From: Verrucomicrobiaceae bacterium
GTDB lineage: Bacteria > Verrucomicrobiota > Verrucomicrobiia > Verrucomicrobiales > Akkermansiaceae
Length of the DNA stretch: 47,241 nt
Direction of reading: 5' to 3'
Assembly: GCA_027486655.1 (NCBI GenBank)
Contig: JAIXOR010000033.1
Coordinates: 1 to 47,241 of the forward strand
In this document: positions 25,837 to 37,429 of the stretch, in pieces
How the letters are laid out: every line of letters starts with the position of its first letter
How positions within the stretch are numbered: position 1 is the stretch's first letter
Translations under genes and position numbers: made by a program
Notes under the pieces: model-generated
What the model was told of the DNA's origin: nothing
Seen by the model: the letters and a program-made list of their open reading frames with translations, nothing else
The model's database searches: none

Positions 25837-26565
25837 ATGAAAACATCGCATCGCCTCCACCACCGTTCATTCCGGGGTTTCACGCTTGTGGAACTGCTGG
25901 TCACCCTCTCCATCGTCGGCGTGCTCTCCGTCCTTGTGTTTCTCTTCGCGAAACGAGGGATGGATGGAGCCGCCGCCTCCCGCTCCCTGTCCGGCATGAG
26001 GCAGAGCGGAGCCATCCTGCTGGCCGATGCCCAGGACAAGAACGGCCGCTTCCGTTTTCACGTGGACAGCGGATCGCCGGCAGAAGCACTGCTGCCCTAC
26101 AACATCGTCCGCACGGCCATCGGCTTGAATCTCAACGGCGGCGCGGGCGACGCGGGGGAGGTTTGTGAAATCATGCACTGGGACCCCTCACGGCTCAAAC
26201 CCGCGAAACCCACCGAGAACTGCTTTGGTCTCAACTTCACCGACGTGCCGGACTCAGGCGTCGTCTGGCAGACCGGCGAATCGGAGTCGCCGCCCAATGA
26301 GGCCGTCCGCATCCTGATCGCCGCCACGGTGGCCTTGCCCGGGCGCCACCCGCTCCTGATCACATCCTCCAACGCGGCGGGCGAAGAGCGCTTCCGGGTC
26401 CTTGAATCCGCAGGTGAACTCGTCGGCCTGCGCGCCAACGGCCGGGCGCACGCCTTCATGATGGACGGCTCCACCCGGGAGCTGGACCGCAGCGCATTGA
26501 AGGATGCCGGCTTCTCGCGTGCCTATGACAACCGGACGAGACCACCGAAGCCGGTGACGCTCTGA
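25837..26565 (+). CDS. Prepilin-type N-terminal cleavage/methylation protein
   Basis: 242 residues. A type III signal is present: basic leader, Gly14, then FTLVELLVTLSIVGVLSVLVFLF with Glu19 at position +5 of the mature protein. The rest is a variable soluble domain with weak resemblance to pseudopilins. Such lone pseudopilin-like genes are numerous in PVC genomes, and many are not near secretion operons; no other pilus gene lies here. The ATG at 25837 is preferred because it gives the standard short leader; the frame is open a further eight codons. It converges on panB with a gap of 16 bp. Confidence 0.85.
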   Translation: MKTSHRLHHRSFRGFTLVELLVTLSIVGVLSVLVFLFAKRGMDGAAASRSLSGMRQSGAILLADAQDKNGRFRFHVDSGSPAEALLPYNIVRTAIGLNLNGGAGDAGEVCEIMHWDPSRLKPAKPTENCFGLNFTDVPDSGVVWQTGESESPPNEAVRILIAATVALPGRHPLLITSSNAAGEERFRVLESAGELVGLRANGRAHAFMMDGSTRELDRSALKDAGFSRAYDNRTRPPKPVTL

Positions 26566-26581
26566 ACGAAGCCGTGTTTTT

Positions 26582-27352
26582 CTAACAAGATCCGGAAACG
26601 CGCCGCACGTAGCGTTCGACAGCCCCTCTCACCACGGCCGCGAGATCCGCCTCCGGCCGCGCGAAGGGCGGCACGAACCACGGGAACGAGCCGAGCAGAT
26701 CGGTCACCACGGCGATTTCCCCATCGCAGGTGCCCTCGCCACAACCAATGCCGATCGTCGGCACGGCGATGTCCGCGGTGAGCTGCCTTGCGGTGTCGGG
26801 AACGATCGATTCGAAAACAATCGCACAAGCCCCCGCCGCGATCAGCGCATCCGCCCCCTCGCGGATCGCTTCCACCTGTTCGGGGGTCTTGCCTTTCTTG
26901 CGGTATCCACCCTCCTCCAGCACCCGCTGGGGCAGCATGCCGAGGTGGCCCACCACCGGGATGCCCGCTTCCGTGATGGCGCGCACCTTTTCCGCCTGGC
27001 GGATGCCGCCTTCCAGCTTCACCGCCTCCGCTCCGGCAGCCACCAGCCGGCGCGCAGTCTCAAGCGCCTGCTCCGGGGTGTCGTAGGTGTGGATCGGCAG
27101 ATCCCCGATGATCAGCGCCCCGGGCTTTGCACGGGCCACCGAGGCCACGTGGTGGAGCATGTGTTCCAGCGTCACGTGCGTCGTATCGGGAAATCCGAGC
27201 ACCACCATGCCGAGCGAGTCGCCCACCAGGAGCACGTCCACGCCGCTTTCGTCGAGCAGGCGCGCGGTCGGGTAATCATAGGCCGTCAGCGCGGAGATCG
27301 GGCGGCCGCCTTTGCGGGCTCGCAGGGAATCGGCTTTCTCAAGGGCGGTCAC
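26582..27352 (-). CDS. panB: 3-methyl-2-oxobutanoate hydroxymethyltransferase
   Basis: 256 residues from a GTG at 27352. It has the PanB motifs ISALTAYDYPTARLLDESGVDVLLVGDSLGMV, KLEGG, VVGHLGMLPQ, GGYRKKGKT and VPTIGIGCG. The enzyme transfers a hydroxymethyl group from methylene-tetrahydrofolate to 2-oxoisovalerate, the first step of pantothenate synthesis, in the cytoplasm. The frame stays open far upstream, but those codons run through a tRNA-Glu gene, so the start must be after 27419; the GTG is the first plausible codon and sits where other PanB proteins begin. The usual length is about 260-265 residues. panC is not in the window. Confidence 0.93.
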   Translation of the reverse strand: MTALEKADSLRARKGGRPISALTAYDYPTARLLDESGVDVLLVGDSLGMVVLGFPDTTHVTLEHMLHHVASVARAKPGALIIGDLPIHTYDTPEQALETARRLVAAGAEAVKLEGGIRQAEKVRAITEAGIPVVGHLGMLPQRVLEEGGYRKKGKTPEQVEAIREGADALIAAGACAIVFESIVPDTARQLTADIAVPTIGIGCGEGTCDGEIAVVTDLLGSFPWFVPPFARPEADLAAVVRGAVERYVRRVSGSC

Positions 27353-27418
27353 GGAGCGAAAACGTGCGGGCTGGAAACCAAAAAGCCCCCGCTTGGGGCG
27401 GAGGCCGGAAAACGATGG

Positions 27419-27490
27419 CGACCCGTAAGGGAGTCGAACCCTTCTTGCCAGAATGAAAATCTGGAGTCCTAACCGATAGACGAACGGGTC
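27419..27490 (-). tRNA. tRNA-Glu (anticodon UUC)
   Basis: On the minus strand the acceptor stem GACCCGT pairs with ACGGGTC. The anticodon stem CCAGA/TCTGG encloses the loop TTTTCAT with anticodon TTC, and the T arm carries GGTTCGACTCC. The discriminator base is G, and the CCA end is not encoded. It lies 66 bp upstream of panB in the same direction. Confidence 0.95.
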
Positions 27491-27664
27491 ATTGTTCGCG
27501 GTGCGGGCGGGAAAAAAACTCCACCCTGCTCCCCTTGGCAAGGTTTTTTTCACCATTTTCGCAGTTCCCTGAAAAACCCGCCAAACTTTCGCCTTTTTCG
27601 GATTGCCACGGGCGGCCACCGTCCCTAGCTTCCGCCTCCCGCGAACCTTCAACCACCTCACGCG

Positions 27665-27820
27665 ATGTCCAAGCACAACAGCCTCAAGTCCTCCGCCACC
27701 GTCGGCGGCAAGCGTTCCGTCCTCAAGCGCTTCGAGCGCGTCAAACTCCTCAAGGAGCGTGGCGAATGGAAGGACGGCCGTTCTCCCGTCGGTCTTCCCA
27801 AGACCAAGTTCGAAAGCTGA
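27665..27820 (+). CDS. Small basic protein, Verrucomicrobia/Chlamydiae family
   Basis: 51 residues, too short for routine gene calling. The sequence opens MSKHNSLKSS and continues with GGKRSVLKRFERVKLLK and GRSPVGLPKTK; it is strongly basic. It matches my memory of the small basic protein family shared by Verrucomicrobiae and Chlamydiae (TIGR04137), whose composition suggests a ribosome- or RNA-associated role. No Shine-Dalgarno sequence precedes the ATG. A gap of 80 bp separates it from rluB on the same strand, which acts on rRNA. Confidence 0.82.
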   Translation: MSKHNSLKSSATVGGKRSVLKRFERVKLLKERGEWKDGRSPVGLPKTKFES

Positions 27821-27900
27821 TCCGCGCCTCCTGCTGGATCATTTCCCAAGATGCGCGGAGCCCGTCGGGTTTCGCGCATTTCGTATTGGATCCCCTCATC

Positions 27901-28647
27901 ATGAAAGACGGCACCCGCCTCAACAAGTTCCTCGCCTCCTGCGCCGTGGGTTCGCGCCGCAAATGCGACGAACTCATCCAGGCGGGCCGCGTCGAAGTCA
28001 ACGGCAGCCCCTGCCTCAACATGGGCACCCGCATCGGCTCCGGAGATCACGTCCGAGTGGACGGCAAGCGCGTCGTCCCCAAGGACTTCGTGGTGATCGC
28101 CTTCCACAAGCCCCGCGGATTTGTCTGCACCCGCGAGGATGAGCTGGGCCGCGAGACGATCTACTCGCTCCTTCCGCAGAAGCTGCGCGCGCTCCACCAT
28201 GTGGGTCGGTTGGACCGTGATTCCGAGGGGCTGCTCATCCTGACCAACGACGGCGACCTTTCCCAGCAGTTGATGCACCCGTCCAAGTCGGTGGAAAAGG
28301 AATACCTCGTCACCGCCAACCAGGCCTTCGAAAACCAGCACCTCGACCAGTTTCTCGCAGGCGTTTACACCCCCGAGGGCAAGCTCCGCGCGAAGGCCAT
28401 CGAGAGGTTGTCCCCGCGCCGCATCAAGGTGATCCTCGACCACGGAGCCAAGCGCCAGATCCGCGTGATGTTCGAGGCCCTCGGCTACCAGGTCACCAAG
28501 CTCCTCCGCGTGCGCATCGGCGCGCTCTGGCTCGGCGATCTCGAGGCAGGCGATCACGCGATACTCAACACCCACGAGATCGGCATGCTGCTGGGCAAAG
28601 AGAAGCCGGATGCCGGCAAGCCCAAGGGCGGCGGACGCCAGGCTTGA
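27901..28647 (+). CDS. rluB: 23S rRNA pseudouridine synthase, RluB/RsuA family
   Basis: 248 residues. An N-terminal S4 RNA-binding domain (about 5-60; [21 protein letters not shown]) is followed by the RsuA/RluB catalytic domain with Asp105 in [18 protein letters not shown], preceded by HKPRGFVCT. It isomerises uridine to pseudouridine in ribosomal RNA. RluB (23S) is preferred over RluE or RluF on overall length and the KEYLVT and [15 protein letters not shown] motifs, but substrate assignment within this family is not certain from sequence. It ends with a basic Gly/Lys tail. Confidence 0.88.
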   Translation: MKDGTRLNKFLASCAVGSRRKCDELIQAGRVEVNGSPCLNMGTRIGSGDHVRVDGKRVVPKDFVVIAFHKPRGFVCTREDELGRETIYSLLPQKLRALHHVGRLDRDSEGLLILTNDGDLSQQLMHPSKSVEKEYLVTANQAFENQHLDQFLAGVYTPEGKLRAKAIERLSPRRIKVILDHGAKRQIRVMFEALGYQVTKLLRVRIGALWLGDLEAGDHAILNTHEIGMLLGKEKPDAGKPKGGGRQA

Positions 28648-28816
28648 TGCGGTCTGCGGATTTCCGGAACGGGCCGCTGTCTTTGAAGCCCGGCCCAGTG
28701 TGGCGTTTTCGCCCTCTTTACCCCGTTCTTGCGGCTTGCCGCATGGAAATTCGCTCCATAGATTCCCGCCACCCTTCGGTTCATCCCGCCGGAACGATTC
28801 TTTTTTTGCAAACCCA

Positions 28817-30775
28817 ATGAGCTCGAAATCCAAGTCCGCCACGCCGAATCACGATCAAGACAAGGTGCACAAGCCCTCCAAGGAATTCTCCGCCAAGGCG
28901 CGGATTCCCTCGATGGCCGCGTATCGCAAGCTCTACAAGCAATCGATCGACAAACCCGGGGATTTCTGGGCCAAGGAGGCCAAGGAACTCGTCTGGCGCA
29001 CCAAGTGGACCAAGGCGCTCGAATGGAAGGCCCCCTTCGCCAAATGGTTCGTCGGCGGCAAGCTCAACGTCTGTGAAAACTGCGTGGACCGCCACGCCGA
29101 GGGCCCGCGCAAGAACAAGGTGGCGATCCTCTGGGAGGGCGAACCCGGCGACAAGCGCTCGCTCACCTACGGCCAGCTCCAGCGCGAGGTCTGCCGATTC
29201 GCCAACGTCCTGGAAAAGAAGGGCGTGAAGTCCGGCGACCGCGTCCTGATTTACATGCCGATGATCCCGGAGGCGGCCATCGCCATGCTGGCCTGCGCCC
29301 GCATCGGTGCCGCCCACAACGTCGTCTTCGGCGGCTTTGCCGCGGATGCCATTGTGGATCGACTGGAAGACTCGGGAGCCACCACCGTGGTCACCGCGGA
29401 CGGTGGCTGGCGCCGCGGCAAGATCGTCCCGCTCAAGCCGGTGGTCGATGAAGCGCTCGCAAAATACAAACACGTCAAACGCGTGATCGTCGTGAAACGC
29501 GGCGGCAACGAGGTGGCCATGGAATCGAAGCGCGACTCCTGGTGGCATGAAGACGTGGCCGAGGTCTCTTCGAAGCACGCGGCCAAGGCCTTTGATTCCG
29601 AGCATCCGCTCTTCCTGCTCTACACCTCCGGCTCGACCGGCAAGCCCAAGGGCATCCTTCACACCTCCGGCGGCTACCTCACCGGCACCTACTCGACCTG
29701 CAAATACATCTTCGACATGCGCGAAGAGGATGTTTACTGGTGCACCGCCGATGTCGGCTGGATCACCGGACACTCCTACATCGTCTATGGGCCGCTCGCC
29801 AACGGAGCGACGCAGGTGATGTACGAAGGCGCACCGAACTTCCCGGACTTCGGCCGTTTCTGGAAAATCATCGAGGAATACGGCGTCACGATTTTCTACA
29901 CCGCACCCACCGCCATCCGCGCCTTCATCAAGGCGGGCGACCACTTCCCCGCCGCCTGCGACCTGTCCTCGCTGCGCCTGCTCGGGTCGGTGGGAGAGCC
30001 GATCAACCCGGAGGCCTGGAACTGGTATCACAAACACATCGGCGGCGGACGCTGCCCGATCGTCGACACCTGGTGGCAGACTGAAACCGGTGCCATCCTG
30101 ATTTCCCCGCTGCCGGGAGCCACTCCGCTCAAGGCTGGCACGGCGACCATGCCCTTCTTCGGCATCGATGCGGCCATCCTCGACGACTCCGGCAAGGAGT
30201 GCAAGGCGGGCCAGGAAGGCCGTCTGGTGATCCGCAAGCCCTGGCCGTCGATGATCCGCTCGATCTACGGCGACAAGGAGCGCTACAAGAAAACCTACTG
30301 GTCGGACTACCCCGGGCTCTACACCGCGGGAGACGGCGCACGCCGCGACAAGGATGGAAACTTCTGGATCATCGGCCGTCTGGACGATGTGCTCAATGTT
30401 TCCGGTCACCGTCTGGGCACCGCCGAGATTGAAAGCGCGCTGGTTTCCCACCCGGCCGTCGCCGAGGCCGCTGTCATCGGCCGCCCGGACGACCTCAAGG
30501 GCCAGGCCGTCGCCGCCTTCGTGACGCTCAAGGGCGGCTTCGACGAATCCGCAGAGCTCCGTGAGCAACTGCGCGGCCACGTTGGCAAGGTGATCGGCGC
30601 CATTGCAAAACCGGATGATCTTCATTTCGCTCCGGGCTTGCCGAAGACCCGGTCCGGCAAGATCATGCGCCGTCTGCTGAAGGAACTGGTCACCACCGGC
30701 ACCATCTCGGGCAACGTGACGACCCTTGAGGATTTTTCGGTCATCGAGAGCCTTCAGAAGAAGATCGGCCGCTGA
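28817..30775 (+). CDS. acs: Acetyl-coenzyme A synthetase
   Basis: 652 residues, the same length as the E. coli enzyme. Motifs are [15 protein letters not shown] (ATP loop), [36 protein letters not shown] and [16 protein letters not shown], in which Lys615 is the residue that is reversibly acetylated in known enzymes. It makes acetyl-CoA from acetate, ATP and CoA in the cytoplasm. The ATG at 28817 is chosen because the preceding in-frame residues are shadow of the rluB tail; the leader has no Shine-Dalgarno sequence. A coiled-coil gene follows after 14 bp and is probably co-transcribed. Confidence 0.97.
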   Translation: MSSKSKSATPNHDQDKVHKPSKEFSAKARIPSMAAYRKLYKQSIDKPGDFWAKEAKELVWRTKWTKALEWKAPFAKWFVGGKLNVCENCVDRHAEGPRKNKVAILWEGEPGDKRSLTYGQLQREVCRFANVLEKKGVKSGDRVLIYMPMIPEAAIAMLACARIGAAHNVVFGGFAADAIVDRLEDSGATTVVTADGGWRRGKIVPLKPVVDEALAKYKHVKRVIVVKRGGNEVAMESKRDSWWHEDVAEVSSKHAAKAFDSEHPLFLLYTSGSTGKPKGILHTSGGYLTGTYSTCKYIFDMREEDVYWCTADVGWITGHSYIVYGPLANGATQVMYEGAPNFPDFGRFWKIIEEYGVTIFYTAPTAIRAFIKAGDHFPAACDLSSLRLLGSVGEPINPEAWNWYHKHIGGGRCPIVDTWWQTETGAILISPLPGATPLKAGTATMPFFGIDAAILDDSGKECKAGQEGRLVIRKPWPSMIRSIYGDKERYKKTYWSDYPGLYTAGDGARRDKDGNFWIIGRLDDVLNVSGHRLGTAEIESALVSHPAVAEAAVIGRPDDLKGQAVAAFVTLKGGFDESAELREQLRGHVGKVIGAIAKPDDLHFAPGLPKTRSGKIMRRLLKELVTTGTISGNVTTLEDFSVIESLQKKIGR

Positions 30776-30789
30776 TTTCACCCTGATTC

Positions 30790-31668
30790 ATGACTTCCAC
30801 CCGTTATTTCATCGCGCGAGTCGCCCAGGCCTTCGGATACGTCCGGAGAAGCCAGCGCATGTCGGATGCGGCCAGCGAGATGCACCTTCTGCGCGAGGCC
30901 GAGGCCTTCCTCGGTTCCGCCATCTGGGAACGGGTGGAGCCGATCGAGGCGCTTTCCGTGGAATACTGGAACCTGCGCAAGCTGATCAAGGAGCGCGACG
31001 AGGTGCGTGAGCGGCTCGCGCTGTGCCAGGAGCGGCTCGACAAGGCCCACGAGGAACGCTCGACCCTCCTGAACAACAGCCCGGAGACCAACCAGGAGCT
31101 CATCGAAGAGCGCCAGAAGCTGCTCGCCGAGCTGGAGCAACTCGCCTACAAGCGGGACCAGATCGTGGCGGATGCCCGCGAGGTGCGCCGCGCCTACGTC
31201 GGCCTCAAGATGAAGCTCGAAGTGCTCACCAACGACCCCTCCGCGGGCGGCGGGCTGGAGGAACTCTCCCGCGTGAAGTCCCGTCTGTTGGAACTCAAGA
31301 CCCGCTTTGCGGAACTCAAGGAAGAGCGCTCGAAAATCGGCGCGCTCATCGAGGAAGGCGATGCCAAGGTGGACCTTGTGGACGAAAAGCTGAAGGAACA
31401 ACGGCAGCAGCGCCGCGTGCAGGCGTCCGAGGCCTTCCAGGTGATCGGCGAGGGCAACAAGGAGATTTCCGTGCTGCGTGCCGAGAGCGGCCTTTTGGAC
31501 ACGCGGATGCGCCAGCTTTACGCCGAGATCGGCCGCTATGTGAGCCGCAACGCCAGCCGCGATGTGGCCTGCGCGGTGGCCGCCTCACCCTATCATGGAT
31601 TGGTGGACGTGATGCGCGCGCTGCGCCGCTCGATCGCGCTGAACCACAAGCTCGCCGGCAATTCCTGA
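30790..31668 (+). CDS. Coiled-coil protein of unknown function
   Basis: 292 residues, not recognised. Residues about 55-225 are a long, highly charged heptad region (LRKLIKERDEVRERLALCQERLDKAHEERSTLL; KLLAELEQLAYKRDQIV; LELKTRFAELKEERSKIGALIEEG), while about 225-292 form a compact C-terminal part (RYVSRNASRDVACAVAASPYHGLVDVMRALRRSI). There is no signal peptide or membrane segment. It starts 14 bp after acs, suggesting one transcript, but the functional link is unknown. Confidence 0.75.
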   Translation: MTSTRYFIARVAQAFGYVRRSQRMSDAASEMHLLREAEAFLGSAIWERVEPIEALSVEYWNLRKLIKERDEVRERLALCQERLDKAHEERSTLLNNSPETNQELIEERQKLLAELEQLAYKRDQIVADAREVRRAYVGLKMKLEVLTNDPSAGGGLEELSRVKSRLLELKTRFAELKEERSKIGALIEEGDAKVDLVDEKLKEQRQQRRVQASEAFQVIGEGNKEISVLRAESGLLDTRMRQLYAEIGRYVSRNASRDVACAVAASPYHGLVDVMRALRRSIALNHKLAGNS

Positions 31669-31811
31669 TCCGCCGGAACCTCGGAAGGGCAGGCCGCAAA
31701 CGCAAAAGGCCGGAAACCTCCGATTGCCCCGCGCAGCCCCGATTTCGGGAATGCATGCTCGGGCAAACGTGGCTTCCGGCCCGTCACACGGCCAGGGGGG
31801 GATTCCATCAC

Positions 31812-32480
31812 TCAGCGAGCACGGCGGCGGCGGAGCAGGAGCAGGCAGCCGACGCCGCCTAACAGAACCGCATGAGGCTCCGGCACGGCTTCCACGCTCA
31901 TGCGGATGCGGGCCTGGGGTCCGGAGGTGAGCTCGCTCCACGGGCTGATCGGCGACTGGCTCCAGGTGTTTCCAAGCGTCCAACCCGGTGCGAGCGACTG
32001 GTTGTTGGTGTTGACGAAGGAATAGACGGCGGCGCCGTTGGGCACGGTGACGTGCATCCAATACTGGGTGTTTGCCTCCAGCAGCACTTGCAGGCTCGGG
32101 ATCAGGGTGAGGATCTGGTTGGTGGGCGTCGAAGACGGCGGCGTCACCTCGCCGAGGATCTGCGGATTGGTGCCACCGGGCACGGTCGAACCCTTGCTGA
32201 GCGTGAGGCGGATGGGATCGAGGATGGCCTTGCCGATGGCGACGCCGAACGAGAGCTCGGTGAGATACACGTTCAGGCCGCCGGTGGTGAAGGTGAAGGC
32301 GACTTCACGATCGGGCATCGGATTGTTGAAGAAAAACCCGGTGGCGGTGGGCCCGCTCAGGGTTTGTGAAAACGACTGGGTGCCGAGGCTCAGGTTGTCG
32401 ATGACCACAGCGGCACTCGAGGAGGTGACGGTGGCGGCCAGCACAAGGCAGGCGGCGAGGAAGCGTGATTTCAGTTTCAT
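31812..32480 (-). CDS. PEP-CTERM protein (last gene of the sigma-kinase run)
   Basis: 222 residues. A signal peptide (about 1-25, ending SSSAA) is followed by VVIDNLSLGTQSFSQTLSGP, a beta-rich domain and a tail VPEPHAVLLGG ending RRRRAR. It resembles the neighbouring gene 28 bp upstream: both have NLSxGTQ-FS--LSGP, NxEIAFxFTT-like strands, PIRLxLxxGxxxPGGxNP, ANTQYWMH or HTTYWIH, and LxPGWTLGxTW. The two form a tandem paralogue pair unrelated in body to the pair at 3195-4454. Likely exported and anchored via an exosortase. Confidence 0.85.
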   Translation of the reverse strand: MKLKSRFLAACLVLAATVTSSSAAVVIDNLSLGTQSFSQTLSGPTATGFFFNNPMPDREVAFTFTTGGLNVYLTELSFGVAIGKAILDPIRLTLSKGSTVPGGTNPQILGEVTPPSSTPTNQILTLIPSLQVLLEANTQYWMHVTVPNGAAVYSFVNTNNQSLAPGWTLGNTWSQSPISPWSELTSGPQARIRMSVEAVPEPHAVLLGGVGCLLLLRRRRAR

Positions 32481-32508
32481 GGCAGGGTGGGGTCTGGGGG
32501 GTGAGGAT

Positions 32509-33168
32509 TCAGGCACGGCGGCGGCGCACGGCGCAAATTGCAGCCGCAGCGGAGCCAAGGAAAACGGTCGAGGGCTCGGGCACGGCCTGCACGGTCAGGC
32601 GGACCCGGGGATGGAGGATGGTGTTGATTTCCTCCCACGGAGTGTATTCGTCGGAACGCCAGGTGGTGCCTAGAGTCCAGCCGGGCTCCACCACCGGTTG
32701 GTTCGCGCTAAGCACCGTGTAAACGTCCGGCCCGGAGGGGACGGTGAAGTGGATCCAATAGGTCGTGTGGGCCGCCAGCGTGACCAGCGAGGTGGGGGTG
32801 ACGGTGAGCAACTGCGTGATCGGCACATTGCCGCCCGGCGTCACCGACCCGAGGACGACCGGATTTGCTCCGCCGGGGGCGGACGGGCCGGTGCCGAGCG
32901 CCAGGCGGATGGGGCTGAGGCCACTGCCGCTGATGGAGGCGAGGAAGGCGATCTCGGTCAGGTTCACCGTGGCGGAAGACGTGGTGAACGAGAATGCGAT
33001 CTCGTGATTCTGATAGGGAAACCCGAAGTCATCGAGGCCATCCGGCCCGCTGAGCGATTCGGAGAAGCCTTGGGTTCCGCCGCTCAGGTTGTTGACCACG
33101 ACGGCGGCAGGCGAGACGAGGGTGGACAGCGCCAGGGCGGCGCAGCAGGAGGCAATCTTGGATTTCAT
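32509..33168 (-). CDS. PEP-CTERM protein, paralogue of the next gene
   Basis: 219 residues. It has a signal peptide (about 1-22, ending SPAA), the motif NNLSGGTQGFSESLSGPDG, a conserved PIRLALGTGPSAPGGANPVVLG and a tail VPEPSTVFLGS ending RRRRA. It lies 84 bp downstream of the WD40 kinase and 28 bp upstream of its paralogue, all on the minus strand. The body (about 180 residues) appears as a single beta-sandwich-like secreted domain (YWIHFTVPSG). Function unknown. Confidence 0.85.
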   Translation of the reverse strand: MKSKIASCCAALALSTLVSPAAVVVNNLSGGTQGFSESLSGPDGLDDFGFPYQNHEIAFSFTTSSATVNLTEIAFLASISGSGLSPIRLALGTGPSAPGGANPVVLGSVTPGGNVPITQLLTVTPTSLVTLAAHTTYWIHFTVPSGPDVYTVLSANQPVVEPGWTLGTTWRSDEYTPWEEINTILHPRVRLTVQAVPEPSTVFLGSAAAAICAVRRRRA

Positions 33169-33252
33169 GGGGAGGGCGAGGGTGTTCCTCCCCTTCAGAA
33201 AGATCCGCTGGCCGGAGTTTCGGAAAATCTTCGGAAAATTTTCCGCCGCCGC

Positions 33253-36300
<3,048 letters not shown>

Positions 36301-36303
36301 GCT

Positions 36304-36338
36304 CTCCGGAAATGGGAAGAAAGATCGGCCATCCGGAG
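36304..36338 (-). promoter_or_regulatory. Intergenic hairpin covering the kinase ribosome binding site
   Basis: Between the sigma factor stop and the kinase start, CTCCGGA (36338 to 36332 on the minus strand) can pair over seven bases with TCCGGAG (36310 to 36304). The right arm contains GGAG, the only Shine-Dalgarno-like element, a few bases before the kinase ATG. Folding would hide it unless ribosomes finishing the sigma gene open the stem. The pairing is seen; the regulatory role is inferred. Confidence 0.4.
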
Positions 36339-36342
36339 TTTC

Positions 36343-37107
36343 TCAGGAATGGCGCAGCGCGGCGAGCAGGTGGCGGATCTCATCCTCCACCTCGTCCGGC
36401 TCGGCCACCGTGCGGCTGATCTCCGCGCGCAACAATTCGGCGAAACGCCGGCGCATGCGGTGGATCGCGGACTTGGCCGCAGCCTCGCCGAGACCCAGCG
36501 CAGCCCCGGTTTCCAGACTGCTGGGCGCATCGGCACCGTCCATCAAATGGATCTTGAGAACCTCGTGGCGGTCCAGCTGGTCGGCAGCCTCATACTCACG
36601 GCGGAGACGCTCGCGGACCTTGGCGATCACGGTGAGCGCCCACTGCCGGTCATAGGCCAGCTCGGGATCATCCCCGGAGCGGGGTTCGCAGGCATCGCGC
36701 ACGGCGGGGTCCAGCGCATCGAGGTCCACAATGCTCACCGCACCGCCGCGCTTGAGCGTGTTCTCGCGTTTCCACTCGTTGATCAGGAAGTTCCGCAAAG
36801 CGGCTAACAGAAACGTGCGGAAGCGCCCCTTGTCCGGCGAGACCCCCGCAAAGGCATTGCCACGCAGCAGGCGGGTGAAGAACTCCTGGGTGAGATCCTG
36901 CGCCTGGTGCACATCGTGCCCCTTCATGCGGATCTGCGTGAAAATCGGCGGCCAGTATGCCCGGCAAAGCCCTTCAAGCGCCTCGGATGGAGCTCCACCC
37001 GCATCCAGAGATGCAGCCATCACCATGGTCCACGGAGTCGGCGCAAAGGCCTGGCCATGCGAACGCCGCCAGGCGGGAGCCGTATCACGGGGGGGGCCGT
37101 CTTTCAT
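36343..37107 (-). CDS. ECF-type RNA polymerase sigma factor
   Basis: 254 residues. Region 2 is visible at about 40-115 (LCRAYWPPIFTQIRMKGHDVHQAQDLTQEFFTRLLRG, FLLAALRNFLINEWKRE) and region 4 at about 185-240 (HEVLKIHLMDG, ALGLGEAAAKSAIHRMRRRFAELLRAEI). The QDLTQEFF motif is characteristic of the ECF groups that accompany Ser/Thr kinases in Planctomycetes and Verrucomicrobia. No anti-sigma gene of the classical zinc type is adjacent; the kinase 42 bp downstream is the likely regulator. The N-terminus before residue 25 is variable and the start may lie slightly downstream. Confidence 0.92.
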   Translation of the reverse strand: MKDGPPRDTAPAWRRSHGQAFAPTPWTMVMAASLDAGGAPSEALEGLCRAYWPPIFTQIRMKGHDVHQAQDLTQEFFTRLLRGNAFAGVSPDKGRFRTFLLAALRNFLINEWKRENTLKRGGAVSIVDLDALDPAVRDACEPRSGDDPELAYDRQWALTVIAKVRERLRREYEAADQLDRHEVLKIHLMDGADAPSSLETGAALGLGEAAAKSAIHRMRRRFAELLRAEISRTVAEPDEVEDEIRHLLAALRHS

Positions 37108-37163
37108 GCCGACACCCTAGGCGCGCCGGCGCCTCCATGGCAAACCCGGAAACACCGGGGCCC

Positions 37164-37352
37164 TCAGCGGAACTGGTTCTGCCCGGCCTGATAGAGATAG
37201 TCCGCCTCAGCCAGCCGACCGACCAGTTCCTGCTCTTCGATGCCGTGTTTCTTCACCAGGTCGTCCAGCGAGTCGCAGTGATTCCGCAGCTCGGTGTTCA
37301 CCAAGCCCACGAGAAGATGCGGGTCCATGCGCGAGAAGTTCGACAGATCCAT
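37164..37352 (-). CDS. DUF4250 domain protein
   Basis: 62 residues. The pattern MDLSNFSRMDPHLLVGLVNTELRN, SLDDLVKKHGI and the closing YLYQAGQNQFR matches the small DUF4250 family, which has the same ending (QNQF) in Firmicutes and others. It is predicted helical and cytoplasmic with no known function. It lies 56 bp upstream of the sigma factor gene and downstream of alaS, on the same strand. Confidence 0.78.
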   Translation of the reverse strand: MDLSNFSRMDPHLLVGLVNTELRNHCDSLDDLVKKHGIEEQELVGRLAEADYLYQAGQNQFR

Positions 37353-37383
37353 GAGGCGGCCACCCTACAGGAAAACCCCGCAA

Positions 37384-37425
37384 GGGCAACGGCGGAGCGA
37401 TGTGGGTATGTCGCTCGCCGTGCCC
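37384..37425 (-). terminator. Probable terminator of alaS
   Basis: An imperfect inverted repeat lies just after the alaS stop: GGGCAACGGCGGAGCGA (37384-37400) with TCGCTCGCCGTGCCC (37411-37425), a ten-base loop and a few bulges. Reading on the minus strand it is followed by GGGGTTTT rather than a clean T run, so factor-independent termination is likely but not certain. Confidence 0.5.
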
Positions 37426-37429
37426 GGAA

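Noticed and set aside
33233..33244. Palindrome GGAAAATTTTCC after the kinase stop as an operator or terminator
   Set aside because: Stem is AT-only in the centre without T run on the minus strand; it may be chance in an intergenic stretch.
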